A stretch of DNA of 64,000 bases from Ferruginibacter sp. (GTDB lineage: Bacteria; Bacteroidota; Bacteroidia; Chitinophagales; Chitinophagaceae). Positions 9,345 to 18,647 of the stretch are shown piece after piece (the stretch's first letter is position 1; every line of letters starts with the position of its first letter). Made by a program: the position numbers and the translations under genes. Where the stretch lies: NCBI RefSeq assembly GCF_028288465.1, contig NZ_JAQBNR010000002.1, forward strand, positions 93,168 through 157,167. The letters run 5' to 3'. The notes beneath the pieces are model-generated. The model made no database searches. It was given only the letters and a program-made list of their open reading frames with translations, and was not told the origin of the DNA.

Positions 9345-10904
9345 TTAGTTGGCGGAGTTAGGTAACAGGTTTTTATTTACATCCAGTTCCTGTTGAGGAA
9401 TAGGCAAATATTCATGCCCTGGTTTGTAAGTATTAAAATCAGCGTCGTGTGTTTTTAATTCTGCAAGTTTTGCCGGATCGCTGAACCAACCCCAGCGAAT
9501 GAGGTCATTGATGCGTTGTCCTTCAATTGCAAATTCAAGCGCTCTTTCATGTGACAACTGATCCCGCATTTCTGCCTGGCTCATACCTGGTTTGGTGGTA
9601 GCAAGATCAGGTAATTTGGCTCTTGATCTTACCTGTTGAATATAGGGATAAGCTTCAGCAGTTTTGCCTGTTTCGTTTAACACTTCAGCATACATCAATA
9701 AAATATCTGCATACCTTAACACCCTGTAATTGATACCAGATTCCGCTGCCCCTTCAAATGCTTTGCCATTGCCTACTCCATCATTGGTATATTTTCTTGG
9801 GTAGATGGCAGTAATTGGATTCCACCAATCTCTTCCATAAGCTTTGGTTGAATTATCATCCGGCTCATAAGATGCAATGGTTACCAGTAATCTTGGATCG
9901 CTTTTGCCATCTACTGTTTTTTCCTTTTTGTATTCATCATATATCCACCGGGTAGGCAGGTAATCAGAAAAGCCTGCACCTTCCATTCCATAAGTAACTG
10001 AAATAGCCTGTACCTGTTTCCATGATCCCGCAGGGTCGCAACACCAGTTGATATCTGTACCGGTTCCTTCAGTAAACTGCACTTCAAACAACGACTCTTT
10101 GTTATTTTCATTTATGTCTTTAAAATTATCACGGTAGTCTGGCATCAAACCATATACATCTTTTAATGAACCGGTGAAGAATTTTTCAAATTGTGCTCCA
10201 GCCTTTGCATAATCTTTTTTGTACAAATAGGCTTTACCTAACAACCCAGCAGCAGCGCCTTTGGTAGCCCTTCCTGTTTCGCCATTGTCCAGGCCGGTTA
10301 CATTGCTGTAAGAAATGGGCAAATCTGTTTCAGCGGTTTGCAAATCAGCATAAATCTGGGCCCACAAAACATCTTCGGTAGCCGTGGCCGCAAAGTACTC
10401 GCCTGGGTTTGCTACCGGCTCTGTAATTACAGGTACAGCTTTAAAAGTAGTTGCCAGGTTATAATACGCTAACCCGCGAAGAAAATAGGCTTGTCCCAAG
10501 ATCCTGTTTTTTTCATCCATTGTTAAAACAGCTTCACTGTATTTGCCAACATTTGCAATTACCTGGTTGGCCCTGTTTACTACCAAATAAAAGTCTCTCC
10601 ATATCCAAAAAACCGGCGCTGATGTAGTTGGTATAATAAACTCACCGGTTAATACAAGATCCAGCCATGGGCTGTCGCCCTTAAAGTCATCACCGCGACT
10701 GTCAGTTAAGCCGGGAAAAGAACGCATGTAAGAACCATCCACAGTTAATGCATTGTAAATAGCAGTGCATCCGGCATACGCTTGCTCCCTGGTTTTCCAG
10801 TAAGAAGAGGTGGTTAATAAATTTGGGTTTACCAGGTCCAGTTTTTTATCGCAGCCGATATTAATAAAGCAGCAGCCGATAAAGAGGTATATTATTTTTT
10901 TCAT
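9345..10904 (-). CDS. RagB/SusD family outer-membrane glycan-binding lipoprotein
   Basis: A 519-residue SusD homologue: lipobox-like FIGCCFINIGCDKK, then NLLTTSSYWKTREQAYAGCTAIYNAL, the N-terminal SusD-like helix region, and the C-terminal RagB/SusD part with YRVLRYADILLMYAEVLNETG and RERALEFA-type motifs (here SHERALEFAIEGQRINDLIRWGW). It forms the lid over the SusC barrel and captures oligosaccharide, here most probably arabino-oligosaccharide. It starts 26 bases after the susC stop, the usual tight pair. Confidence 0.96.
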   Translation of the reverse strand: MKKIIYLFIGCCFINIGCDKKLDLVNPNLLTTSSYWKTREQAYAGCTAIYNALTVDGSYMRSFPGLTDSRGDDFKGDSPWLDLVLTGEFIIPTTSAPVFWIWRDFYLVVNRANQVIANVGKYSEAVLTMDEKNRILGQAYFLRGLAYYNLATTFKAVPVITEPVANPGEYFAATATEDVLWAQIYADLQTAETDLPISYSNVTGLDNGETGRATKGAAAGLLGKAYLYKKDYAKAGAQFEKFFTGSLKDVYGLMPDYRDNFKDINENNKESLFEVQFTEGTGTDINWCCDPAGSWKQVQAISVTYGMEGAGFSDYLPTRWIYDEYKKEKTVDGKSDPRLLVTIASYEPDDNSTKAYGRDWWNPITAIYPRKYTNDGVGNGKAFEGAAESGINYRVLRYADILLMYAEVLNETGKTAEAYPYIQQVRSRAKLPDLATTKPGMSQAEMRDQLSHERALEFAIEGQRINDLIRWGWFSDPAKLAELKTHDADFNTYKPGHEYLPIPQQELDVNKNLLPNSAN

Positions 10905-10930
10905 AAATTTTTGTTTAATGATTTTGCAGT

Positions 10931-13900
10931 TTAAAATACCAGTTGTACACCTAACATAAAAGTTCTTGGTTTTGGATAAGATCCAAAATCAAATCCCGGG
11001 TTAAATACACCTGATGTAAAATCAGGATTGTAGCCGGTATACTTTTGAAAAGTATATAAGTTTTGAACTGTTGCGTAAAACCTTGATTTGGTCAACCCTT
11101 TAATGATATTTTCAGGTAAAGTGTAGCCAACAGATACAGTATTAATTCTCAGGTAAGAACCATCCTGCAACCAACCCGGACGATTGGAATCTTTGAAGTT
11201 GTTTACATCATCATCATTTAATCTTGGTATTGTTGTATTGGTGTTTGTTGGTGTCCAGCGGTTCAGCATATCAACGCTGTAATTCAAAGCGCCGGCTGAG
11301 TGATGCAGGTCGCGGTACATTCTGCTGTTGATTAAAAATTTGGCACTGCCTGAAGCGAATACAGCCAAATCAAATTTCTTATATGCCGCAGAGAAACTAA
11401 AACCATAATTCAATTTTGGAATACTGCTTCCCAACCGAACGCGGTCGTAAGCTTCGTCTACTACTCCATCAGGCTTTCCGTTTGGTCCGCTGATATCTTT
11501 ATACTTCACATCTCCGGGAGCCAATTTTGCACCGCCTGACTGTGTTGCATGTGCATCAATTTCGGCCTGGGTTTGAAAAAGACCTTCAGAAATAAAACCA
11601 TATTGCTCACCTACTTCACCGCCAACAATAGTTCTTGATCCCACACCATAAATAGGTGCGTTGGTACCACCCAGTGCAAGTACTTTATTTTTAACTGTAG
11701 ATAAGTTGCCGGAAATATCGTATGTGAAAGCGCCCTTGTTTTTATGATAAGTAGCAACAAACTCAAATCCTTTATTTTCGAGAGAGGCTGCATTTACAAC
11801 AGGTGTAAGGTTTTCAAAACCTACGCTGGCAGGAATGGTAATACCCACTAAAATATCAGTGCTTACTGCTTTGTAATATTCAGCAGAAAAATCAAGGTGA
11901 CCACTTAAGAATGATGCGTCAAAACCAAGGTTGGTAACGGATTTCGCTTCCCATTTAATATCAGGTGATGCTACCTGTGTTTGAATACCTCCTGTGTTTC
12001 TTACTCCATTAAATGTGTATACCACACCGGAATTAATGGTTCCCTGGAACTGATAGTCTGCAATTTGCTGGTTACCTAATTTACCATAACTGCCTCTTAA
12101 TTTAAGTGATGAAACAACTGTCCTTGGCACATTCCAGAAACCTTCGTTGCTGATCTTCCAGCCTACTGAAGCTGCAGGAAAATAACCAAACTTGTTGGCT
12201 GGTGCAAACCTTGAGGATCCGTCTCTTCTGATGGAAACCGACAATAAATAGCGGTCAGAGTAAGCATAGTTTATTCGGCCGAAATAAGAACTTAAAGCGC
12301 TGTAGAACTCGGTTCCTTTAGCTGAAGTGGTTTGCCCGTTACTTAGTACAGGATAATAGGGAACAGTAAATCCTTCTGCATGGCTATATCTTAAAATAGC
12401 ACTGCTGTACCTGTACGACTGACCTGCCAATGCTTCGATGGAATGCTTGCCAAAGGTCTTGTCGTAGTTCAGCGTATTTTCAATGGAAGCATTGGTATAT
12501 ACTCTTGAATTGTCATCCAGTCTTGCTGTATTGCTGCTGAAAAATTTTCCTAAATAAAACACAGGTTGCCAAACTATATCCCTGGTAACTGTTTTATCAT
12601 AGCTTAAACTAGTCTTAAATTTTAAATGCTGGTCGCTGTGTTTTAATAACTGTAGTTCTCCAAAAACATTCGCAAAAGTTCTGTCAACATCAATTGAATT
12701 TTTAAAGATATTATTAATACCGATGGCATTTAAAGAATTGGCACCGTTGAACTCTGAATTAGAGCCCCCATAGCCATTGATATTAGCAGTGTCATACACC
12801 GGCATAGTTGGAATGGCTACCACCAGAGAACCAATCATGGGAGGTATACCACCAAGCAAAATATTGTCGTTAAAGGTCAGTGTATTTTCATGTGAATGCG
12901 TATAGCTCAATGATTCACCCACTTTAAATATTCCTTTTTCTGCCGTAGTATTTACCCTGGCTGTATACCTTGTATAATCAGGGCCGTTGCCTACATAGGT
13001 TCCTTTATTTTGAAAATAATCCAGCGATACATTATAGGTATTATTGGTGCCACCGCCAGATAAACCAATGTTGTGATTTTGTCTCATGCCTGTTTTAAGG
13101 CCCTGCTTTTGCCAGTCTGTATTGATATTGCTTACATAACCAGGGTTAGAAGGATCATTTGCAGCAAACAAAGGTTTACCTGCATTAACCCTCGACTCGT
13201 TGTTGAGGGTTTGATATTGGACCCTGTCGGTAACTTTTTCAATCTGCCACACTTTATCCCATCCATAATAGCCATTGTAATTGGCCGTCATGGCGGTATT
13301 TTTCTTTCCTTGTTTTGTGGTGATGATGATTACACCATTTGCAGCGGCGGCACCATAAATGGCGGCGGCGGATGCATCTTTCAACACTGTCATGGTTTCG
13401 ATATCATTGGGACTAAAATCACGTACAGATGCGCCGGGCACGCCATCTACCACATAATATGGTTGTGCATCGCCGAAAGTACTAAAGCCCCTGATACGAA
13501 CACTGGGAACCGAACCTGGCTGACCATCACTGTTCACTGCTACGCCTGTTGCACGTCCCTGCAGCAATTGAGAAATGTCGCTGGTGCTGAATTTCTTTGT
13601 CTCTGCAATGTTGATATTACTTACTGCTCCGGTTAAATCCTTTTTTCTTTGTGTTCCGTAACCAACCACTACCACTTCATCCATAGTGGAGCTTGTCTGC
13701 GTAAGCGTAATCAGTAAGGTTGTCTCATTTTGAATGGCAATTTCTTTTGCATCGTAACCAACAGCGGTTACTACCAGCACTTGCCCCGGTGCAGCTTTAA
13801 TTTCAAACTTACCATCCGCATCGCTGGCTACAGTTGTCTTTGTTTGCTTGATTGAAACAGTAGCAAATTGAACCGGCTTGCCTGCACTGGTAACGGTTCC

Positions 13901-14005
13901 CGAAAGTTGATTTACCTGGGCTTTAACCTGGCCTGATAGCAGCAGCAGCGCCATTACCAGCATGCATGATGTGTGCAGCAGCACCTTATGCAATTGTTTT
14001 TTCAT
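10931..14005 (-). CDS. SusC/RagA family TonB-linked outer-membrane transporter
   Basis: TonB-dependent importer partnered with the downstream SusD. The preferred start is the internal ATG at 14005 because MKKQLHKVLLHTSCMLVMAL is a clean signal peptide ending in VKAQ; an in-frame ATG at 14044 would add 13 polar residues. Order: carboxypeptidase-like regulatory domain (LSGTVTSAGKPVQFATVSI), TonB-box-like MDEVVVVGYGTQRKKDLTGA, plug (SQLLQGRATGVAV, SVRIRG), then a barrel ending in a C-terminal Phe (LGVQLVF). Length, about 1024 residues, is normal for SusC. It is the first gene of the minus-strand operon and diverges from the sensor kinase gene. Confidence 0.96.
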   Translation of the reverse strand: MKKQLHKVLLHTSCMLVMALLLLSGQVKAQVNQLSGTVTSAGKPVQFATVSIKQTKTTVASDADGKFEIKAAPGQVLVVTAVGYDAKEIAIQNETTLLITLTQTSSTMDEVVVVGYGTQRKKDLTGAVSNINIAETKKFSTSDISQLLQGRATGVAVNSDGQPGSVPSVRIRGFSTFGDAQPYYVVDGVPGASVRDFSPNDIETMTVLKDASAAAIYGAAAANGVIIITTKQGKKNTAMTANYNGYYGWDKVWQIEKVTDRVQYQTLNNESRVNAGKPLFAANDPSNPGYVSNINTDWQKQGLKTGMRQNHNIGLSGGGTNNTYNVSLDYFQNKGTYVGNGPDYTRYTARVNTTAEKGIFKVGESLSYTHSHENTLTFNDNILLGGIPPMIGSLVVAIPTMPVYDTANINGYGGSNSEFNGANSLNAIGINNIFKNSIDVDRTFANVFGELQLLKHSDQHLKFKTSLSYDKTVTRDIVWQPVFYLGKFFSSNTARLDDNSRVYTNASIENTLNYDKTFGKHSIEALAGQSYRYSSAILRYSHAEGFTVPYYPVLSNGQTTSAKGTEFYSALSSYFGRINYAYSDRYLLSVSIRRDGSSRFAPANKFGYFPAASVGWKISNEGFWNVPRTVVSSLKLRGSYGKLGNQQIADYQFQGTINSGVVYTFNGVRNTGGIQTQVASPDIKWEAKSVTNLGFDASFLSGHLDFSAEYYKAVSTDILVGITIPASVGFENLTPVVNAASLENKGFEFVATYHKNKGAFTYDISGNLSTVKNKVLALGGTNAPIYGVGSRTIVGGEVGEQYGFISEGLFQTQAEIDAHATQSGGAKLAPGDVKYKDISGPNGKPDGVVDEAYDRVRLGSSIPKLNYGFSFSAAYKKFDLAVFASGSAKFLINSRMYRDLHHSAGALNYSVDMLNRWTPTNTNTTIPRLNDDDVNNFKDSNRPGWLQDGSYLRINTVSVGYTLPENIIKGLTKSRFYATVQNLYTFQKYTGYNPDFTSGVFNPGFDFGSYPKPRTFMLGVQLVF

Positions 14006-14555
14006 ATAGCTTTGTTTTGATGATGATGATTTTTTGCTGCGCAAACTTTTGCTGACAGCGTTATATATTAGAACAATGAATAAACAGGAATGGGGCGATT
14101 AATTGCCAGGTAAGTCTGGTTCCATATGCGTTGTTAATTTGGCAAACATGTTTTTTATTTTTAGTTATAATTGTCATATTTACAATTATAATAGACGTCA
14201 AAAAAAATAATTTATTTATTCCTCCTGCTTTAAACAGCGTTTAAATTACAGTAGACGAAAAAAATAAAATTGGTTTTAAAAAGGCTGTATTTTTTTGTAA
14301 CTGGCAAATGAAGAATGGGTGATTGTAATCGTCGTTATTTTTTCCTCAAGCATTTCATCAGACAGTTGGCGAATCGTTACTACATTGTAAAAGTCCAATT
14401 ATTATTGCCATTCAATACTGCATATCTTCTCAAACTTTCGCTTTAAAATCTCATTGTTTAACTTCTTAAATTTTTAAAAATGTTCCTTATTTAATAATCT
14501 AAATACATCCTGCCCTGATTGCTATGGCCAGCTGCTGACAGGTTGCAACAGGGGG
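14006..14555. promoter_or_regulatory. Divergent control region between susC operon and sensor kinase
   Basis: AT-rich intergenic DNA separating the susC operon from the kinase gene. It holds a perfect dyad, TTATAATTG at 14165-14173 and CAATTATAA at 14183-14191 with a 9-base spacer. Two further copies of TAGACG followed by an A-rich run start at 14192 and 14252, exactly 60 bases apart. The minus-strand arm of the dyad reads TATAATTG, close to the TAnnTTTG -7 box of Bacteroidota, so the dyad may overlap the susC promoter. No coding potential was seen. Confidence 0.5.
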
Positions 14556-17500
14556 ATGGCGTTCACTTGCCGCTATTCATTTATCTTTATAGCCTTATCA
14601 AAACACTGGCTGTTGAAGCATCCATTTTATATACTTGTTTGCCTGCTTTGCTTTAATGCAAACCTGTTCAGCCAGTCATATTATTTTCGCCATTACCAGG
14701 TGGAGAACGGACTAAGCAACAATGCCACCATTTGCAGCCTGCAGGATAACAAGGGGTTTTTATGGTTTGGTACCAAGGATGGACTTGACCGCTTTGATGG
14801 CTATTCATTTAAAATTTTCAGGAATTCCCCCGACGACAGCGGCAGCATCGGCAATAATTTTATTCATTGCTTATATGAAGATCCGCAGCACATTTTGTGG
14901 GTAGGTACCGAAAATGGTTTGTATAAATACGATGCCGTAACCGAAAGTTTTATGCTGCTAAAAGGCACTGTCGAAGGACCTATCCGGGATATCATGATGG
15001 ATAACAACGGTAATCTCTGGTATATATGGGGCTTTACTTTATGCAGGTACAATGCGCAAAAAAATGAAACAGTCCAGTTTCCCATTGTTCAATATTTTGA
15101 AGCTACGTCGCTTTGTATAGCGTCTGATCAAACCATCTGGATTTCTACTACCAGCGGTTTTATAAACAAATACAATGCAGCAAATAATAGCTTCAGCAGT
15201 TATGATGTATTCAGTCATTCTCCTGCTGCGGTAAATAAATGGGTTGAACGGGTGTATGCAGTAAGCGGCGGAAAAATATTGGTGGGCACTTCCAACCAGG
15301 GCGCCAAACTATTCGATACACAAACCAATACTTATAAAGACATTCTTACCTATAACACCAATAAAATAGAAATATTCGTTCGCAATTTTGTACAAACATC
15401 TCCGGATGAATGCTGGATTGGTACAGAGTCTGGCATCTATATTTACAACCTTGTAAGCGGCCATGTTATTAATCTTCAAAAAAAATACAACGACCCTTAC
15501 TCCATTTCTGATAATGCGGTGTATTGCTTTGTAAAAGATAAAGAAGGCAGCATTTGGGCGGGTACTTATTTCGGCGGCGTTAATTATTACCGCCAGCAGC
15601 ATACCAGTTTTAAAAAATTCTTTCCACAGCCAAATGAAAATTCTATCAGCGGCAACGTGGTAAGAGAGATACACCAGGATCATTTTGGCAACCTGTGGAT
15701 TGGCACCGAAGACGCGGGCCTAAATAAATATGATACTGCAACCAGATTGTTTACACATTATCAACCTACGGGAGCCAAACAAAGCCTTGCAAGTACTAAC
15801 ATTCACGGCTTGCTGATAAGTGGTGACGAAGCCTGGATCGGCACTTTTGAAAACGGGCTGGATGTGATGGATATTAAAACGGGCAGGGTTAAACAACATT
15901 ATTACGGTGGCCCTGCACACGATTTAAAAAGCAATTTTATTTACTGCATTACACAAATGCCTACGGGCGAAATTATGGTAGGCACCACACAGGGCGCTTA
16001 TCAATTTAATAAAGCGACCAACAATTTCAGCCCGCTGCCGGGCTTGCCTTTGAATAACTGGTACACCAATATTTTAAAAGATGATAAAAGTATTATATGG
16101 GCCAGCACCTATGGCAACGGAGTAAATTATTACAACACCAAAACAGGCACCAGTGGCAATTTTAGGTATGATGTAAAAAATAACAACAGCCTTAGCAATG
16201 ACAGGGTGAACAGTATTTTTGAAGACAGCAAAAAAAATATCTGGTTTGCCACCGAAGGTGGTTTGTGCATGCTCAACAAGGCCAGCAATAATTTCAAAAG
16301 GTTCACTACCAAAGAGGGCTTGCCCAGTAATTTTATATTGAATTTGCTGGAAGATAAAAACAATAATTTATGGATCAGTACTTCCCGGGGATTGGTTTGT
16401 TTTACACCTTCAACCGGGCAAATGATTGTATACACCAGGGTGAACGGCATTTTAAGTGACCAGTTTAATTTTAACTCTGCCTTTAAAGACCAGGATGGAC
16501 AAATGTATTTTGGTAGTGTAAAAGGACTGATCAGTTTTCAGCCGCACGATTTTACAAAAGATAGTTTTGTACCGCCGGTTTATATTACCGGTTTCCAGAT
16601 TTTTAATAAAGAATTGTTGATTGCAAAAAATGGTTCGCCTTTAAAAAAATCCATTATAAGTACCAATAAAATTGTGCTGAATAATAACCAATCTACTTTT
16701 AGTATTGACTTTGCTGCACTCAGTTACGCATCGCCTGAAATGTCAGAATACCAGTACCAGATGGAAGGGCTCGATAACAACTGGATCTACCTTAAAACAA
16801 ACCGCAAAGTTTATTTTACTGAGCTCTCGCCCGGCACTTACACTTTTAAAGTAAAGGCGGCCAACAGCAGTGGCGTATGGAGTAAACAGGAAACAACTTT
16901 AACTATCGAAATATTGCCCCCCTGGTGGGCTACCGGTTGGGCCTTTGCAGCTTACATTGCTGCAACCGTTTTATTGATCTGGTATTTTGTGCGCAATTAT
17001 CACCGCCGTACCGAAGAAAAAAACAGGCGCAAAATTGAGTCGTTTGAAAGTGCCAAGGAAAAAGAAATCTTCCAGGCTAAGATTGAATTTTTTACCAATG
17101 TAGCACATGAAATAAGAACGCCCTTAACTCTCATAAAAGGGCCGTTGGAAAAAGTGATCCGCAATACTAAGGATGTGCCGGTTATAAAAGACAGTCTTAG
17201 AATTATGGAGCGCAATACCGACCGGCTAATTGATCTTACCAACCAGCTGCTTGATTTCAGGCAAACGGAAATAAAAGGATTTAGCCTGCATTGCGTAACG
17301 ACGGATATCACAGAAATACTGGAAGATACCTTTACCAGCTTTAAGCCGCTGGCCGAACAAAAAAATTGTTCATTTACCATTGACCTGCCGGCAAAAAAAC
17401 TTTTTGCCAGCGTTGACCTGGATGCTTTCAACAAGATATTAACCAATCTTTTCAGCAATGCCATCAAGTATTCAGCTACCAAAGTTGTTATACAATTGCT

Positions 17501-17753
17501 GCACTTTAAAGAAACGGATACCACTTTCACCATCGAGGTTAAAAATGATGGCTATCTTGTTCCATATGAAATGAAAGATAAGATATTTGAACCTTTTTTC
17601 CGGCTGAAAGAAACGGAAAAACAAAAAGGCACCGGCATTGGTTTGGCGTTATCCCGTTCGCTGGTGCAGTTGCACAAAGGCACACTGGATATTAAAGCGC
17701 CTGAAAATGACATGAATGTTTTTTATCTTGTTATGCCGATCAACCAGGATTAA
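14556..17753 (+). CDS. Two-component propeller sensor histidine kinase (sensor half of a split HTCS)
   Basis: A 1065-residue inner-membrane sensor. An N-terminal hydrophobic segment (HPFYILVCLLCFNANLFSQ) is followed by repeated two-component regulator propeller motifs such as GFLWFGTKDGLDRFDGYSF and ILWVGTENGLYKYD, a Y_Y_Y domain (about 720-785), one transmembrane helix (about 795-815, WAFAAYIAATVLLIWYFV), a HisKA domain with phospho-acceptor His in NVAHEIRTPL (about 850), and an HATPase with GTGIGLALSRSL. The protein ends right after the ATPase. In the usual Bacteroidota hybrid sensor a REC and AraC domain follow in the same chain; here they are in the next gene, 44 bases on. The ligand is likely an arabino-oligosaccharide released by this locus. 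Confidence 0.93.
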   Translation: MAFTCRYSFIFIALSKHWLLKHPFYILVCLLCFNANLFSQSYYFRHYQVENGLSNNATICSLQDNKGFLWFGTKDGLDRFDGYSFKIFRNSPDDSGSIGNNFIHCLYEDPQHILWVGTENGLYKYDAVTESFMLLKGTVEGPIRDIMMDNNGNLWYIWGFTLCRYNAQKNETVQFPIVQYFEATSLCIASDQTIWISTTSGFINKYNAANNSFSSYDVFSHSPAAVNKWVERVYAVSGGKILVGTSNQGAKLFDTQTNTYKDILTYNTNKIEIFVRNFVQTSPDECWIGTESGIYIYNLVSGHVINLQKKYNDPYSISDNAVYCFVKDKEGSIWAGTYFGGVNYYRQQHTSFKKFFPQPNENSISGNVVREIHQDHFGNLWIGTEDAGLNKYDTATRLFTHYQPTGAKQSLASTNIHGLLISGDEAWIGTFENGLDVMDIKTGRVKQHYYGGPAHDLKSNFIYCITQMPTGEIMVGTTQGAYQFNKATNNFSPLPGLPLNNWYTNILKDDKSIIWASTYGNGVNYYNTKTGTSGNFRYDVKNNNSLSNDRVNSIFEDSKKNIWFATEGGLCMLNKASNNFKRFTTKEGLPSNFILNLLEDKNNNLWISTSRGLVCFTPSTGQMIVYTRVNGILSDQFNFNSAFKDQDGQMYFGSVKGLISFQPHDFTKDSFVPPVYITGFQIFNKELLIAKNGSPLKKSIISTNKIVLNNNQSTFSIDFAALSYASPEMSEYQYQMEGLDNNWIYLKTNRKVYFTELSPGTYTFKVKAANSSGVWSKQETTLTIEILPPWWATGWAFAAYIAATVLLIWYFVRNYHRRTEEKNRRKIESFESAKEKEIFQAKIEFFTNVAHEIRTPLTLIKGPLEKVIRNTKDVPVIKDSLRIMERNTDRLIDLTNQLLDFRQTEIKGFSLHCVTTDITEILEDTFTSFKPLAEQKNCSFTIDLPAKKLFASVDLDAFNKILTNLFSNAIKYSATKVVIQLLHFKETDTTFTIEVKNDGYLVPYEMKDKIFEPFFRLKETEKQKGTGIGLALSRSLVQLHKGTLDIKAPENDMNVFYLVMPINQD

Positions 17754-17797
17754 CTGCAAGCGCAAAATTGAATGCGCCCGCCTGGATACAATAAACA

Positions 17798-18595
17798 ATG
17801 AATGATATGAAACCAACGCTATTGTTAGTGGATGATAATGAAGAGATACTTGAGTTTTTAGAGACTGAGTTAAATGAAAAGTATACGATTGTGAAAGCGA
17901 TGGATGGTGAAGCTGCTTTGGAATTGCTGAGGCAGGAAGTAATACAACTGGTGATATCAGATATTATGATGCCGGTGATGGATGGTTTTGAATTGTGTAA
18001 AATTATTAAAACGAATTTTGAATATAGCCACATTCCGGTGATTTTGCTAACAGCAAAAAATACACTACAGTCAAAAATACAGGGATTGGAAATTGGTGCG
18101 GATGCCTACATTGAAAAACCTTTTTCGCCGGAATACCTGCAGGTACAAATTGCCAACCTGCTGACGAACCGGGCTAAGATTAAAGAGTATTTTGTAAGCT
18201 CACCGCTGGTGCATATAAAAAGCATGGCACATACCAAAACGGATGAGTTGTTCTTGGAAAAAGTAAACGAAGCCGTATACGCCAACCTGGAAGATGCAGC
18301 GCTGGATGTTGAAAAACTGGCAAAGCTGATGAACATGAGCAAACCCACATTGTACCGTAAAATAAAATCTATTTCCGATCTTACTCCCAATGAATTAATC
18401 AATATCACCCGGCTAAAAAAAGCCGCCGAATTACTGGTAGAAGGAAAGTATAAAATTTATGAAGTGGCTGATATGACCGGCTACGGATCTCAAACCAATT
18501 TTGGCAGAAATTTTCTGAAACAGTTTGGTATGACGCCGACAGATTACCTGGCTATGAAGCAGGCAAAACCGCTTTCCAACGACCCGCCTGAATAA
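17798..18595 (+). CDS. Response regulator with REC and AraC-type DNA-binding domains (output half of split HTCS)
   Basis: A 265-residue cytoplasmic response regulator. The REC domain (about 1-120) has the acidic pair in LLLVDDNEE, the phospho-acceptor Asp55 in VISDIMMPVMDG and the conserved Lys in YIEKPFSP. The AraC-type HTH (about 165-255) reads VEKLAKLMNMSKPTLYRKIK and ends with GYGSQTNFGRNFLKQFGMTPTDYL. It probably receives phosphate from the adjacent kinase and activates the susC operon. The kinase stop (17751-17753) and this ATG are in different frames, and the gap shows no REC-like coding remnant, so this looks like two real genes and not a sequencing break. Confidence 0.93.
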   Translation: MNDMKPTLLLVDDNEEILEFLETELNEKYTIVKAMDGEAALELLRQEVIQLVISDIMMPVMDGFELCKIIKTNFEYSHIPVILLTAKNTLQSKIQGLEIGADAYIEKPFSPEYLQVQIANLLTNRAKIKEYFVSSPLVHIKSMAHTKTDELFLEKVNEAVYANLEDAALDVEKLAKLMNMSKPTLYRKIKSISDLTPNELINITRLKKAAELLVEGKYKIYEVADMTGYGSQTNFGRNFLKQFGMTPTDYLAMKQAKPLSNDPPE

Positions 18596-18647
18596 TCTGC
18601 TTATTACCGGAACATAATAACTCTCAATCAACCAAAACATTTCAAAA

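Noticed and set aside
17740..17800. Idea that the kinase/response-regulator split is a sequencing frameshift
   Set aside because: The kinase finishes after its ATPase with a normal stop, and the 44-base gap has no linker or REC coding remnant. The regulator has its own natural ATG.
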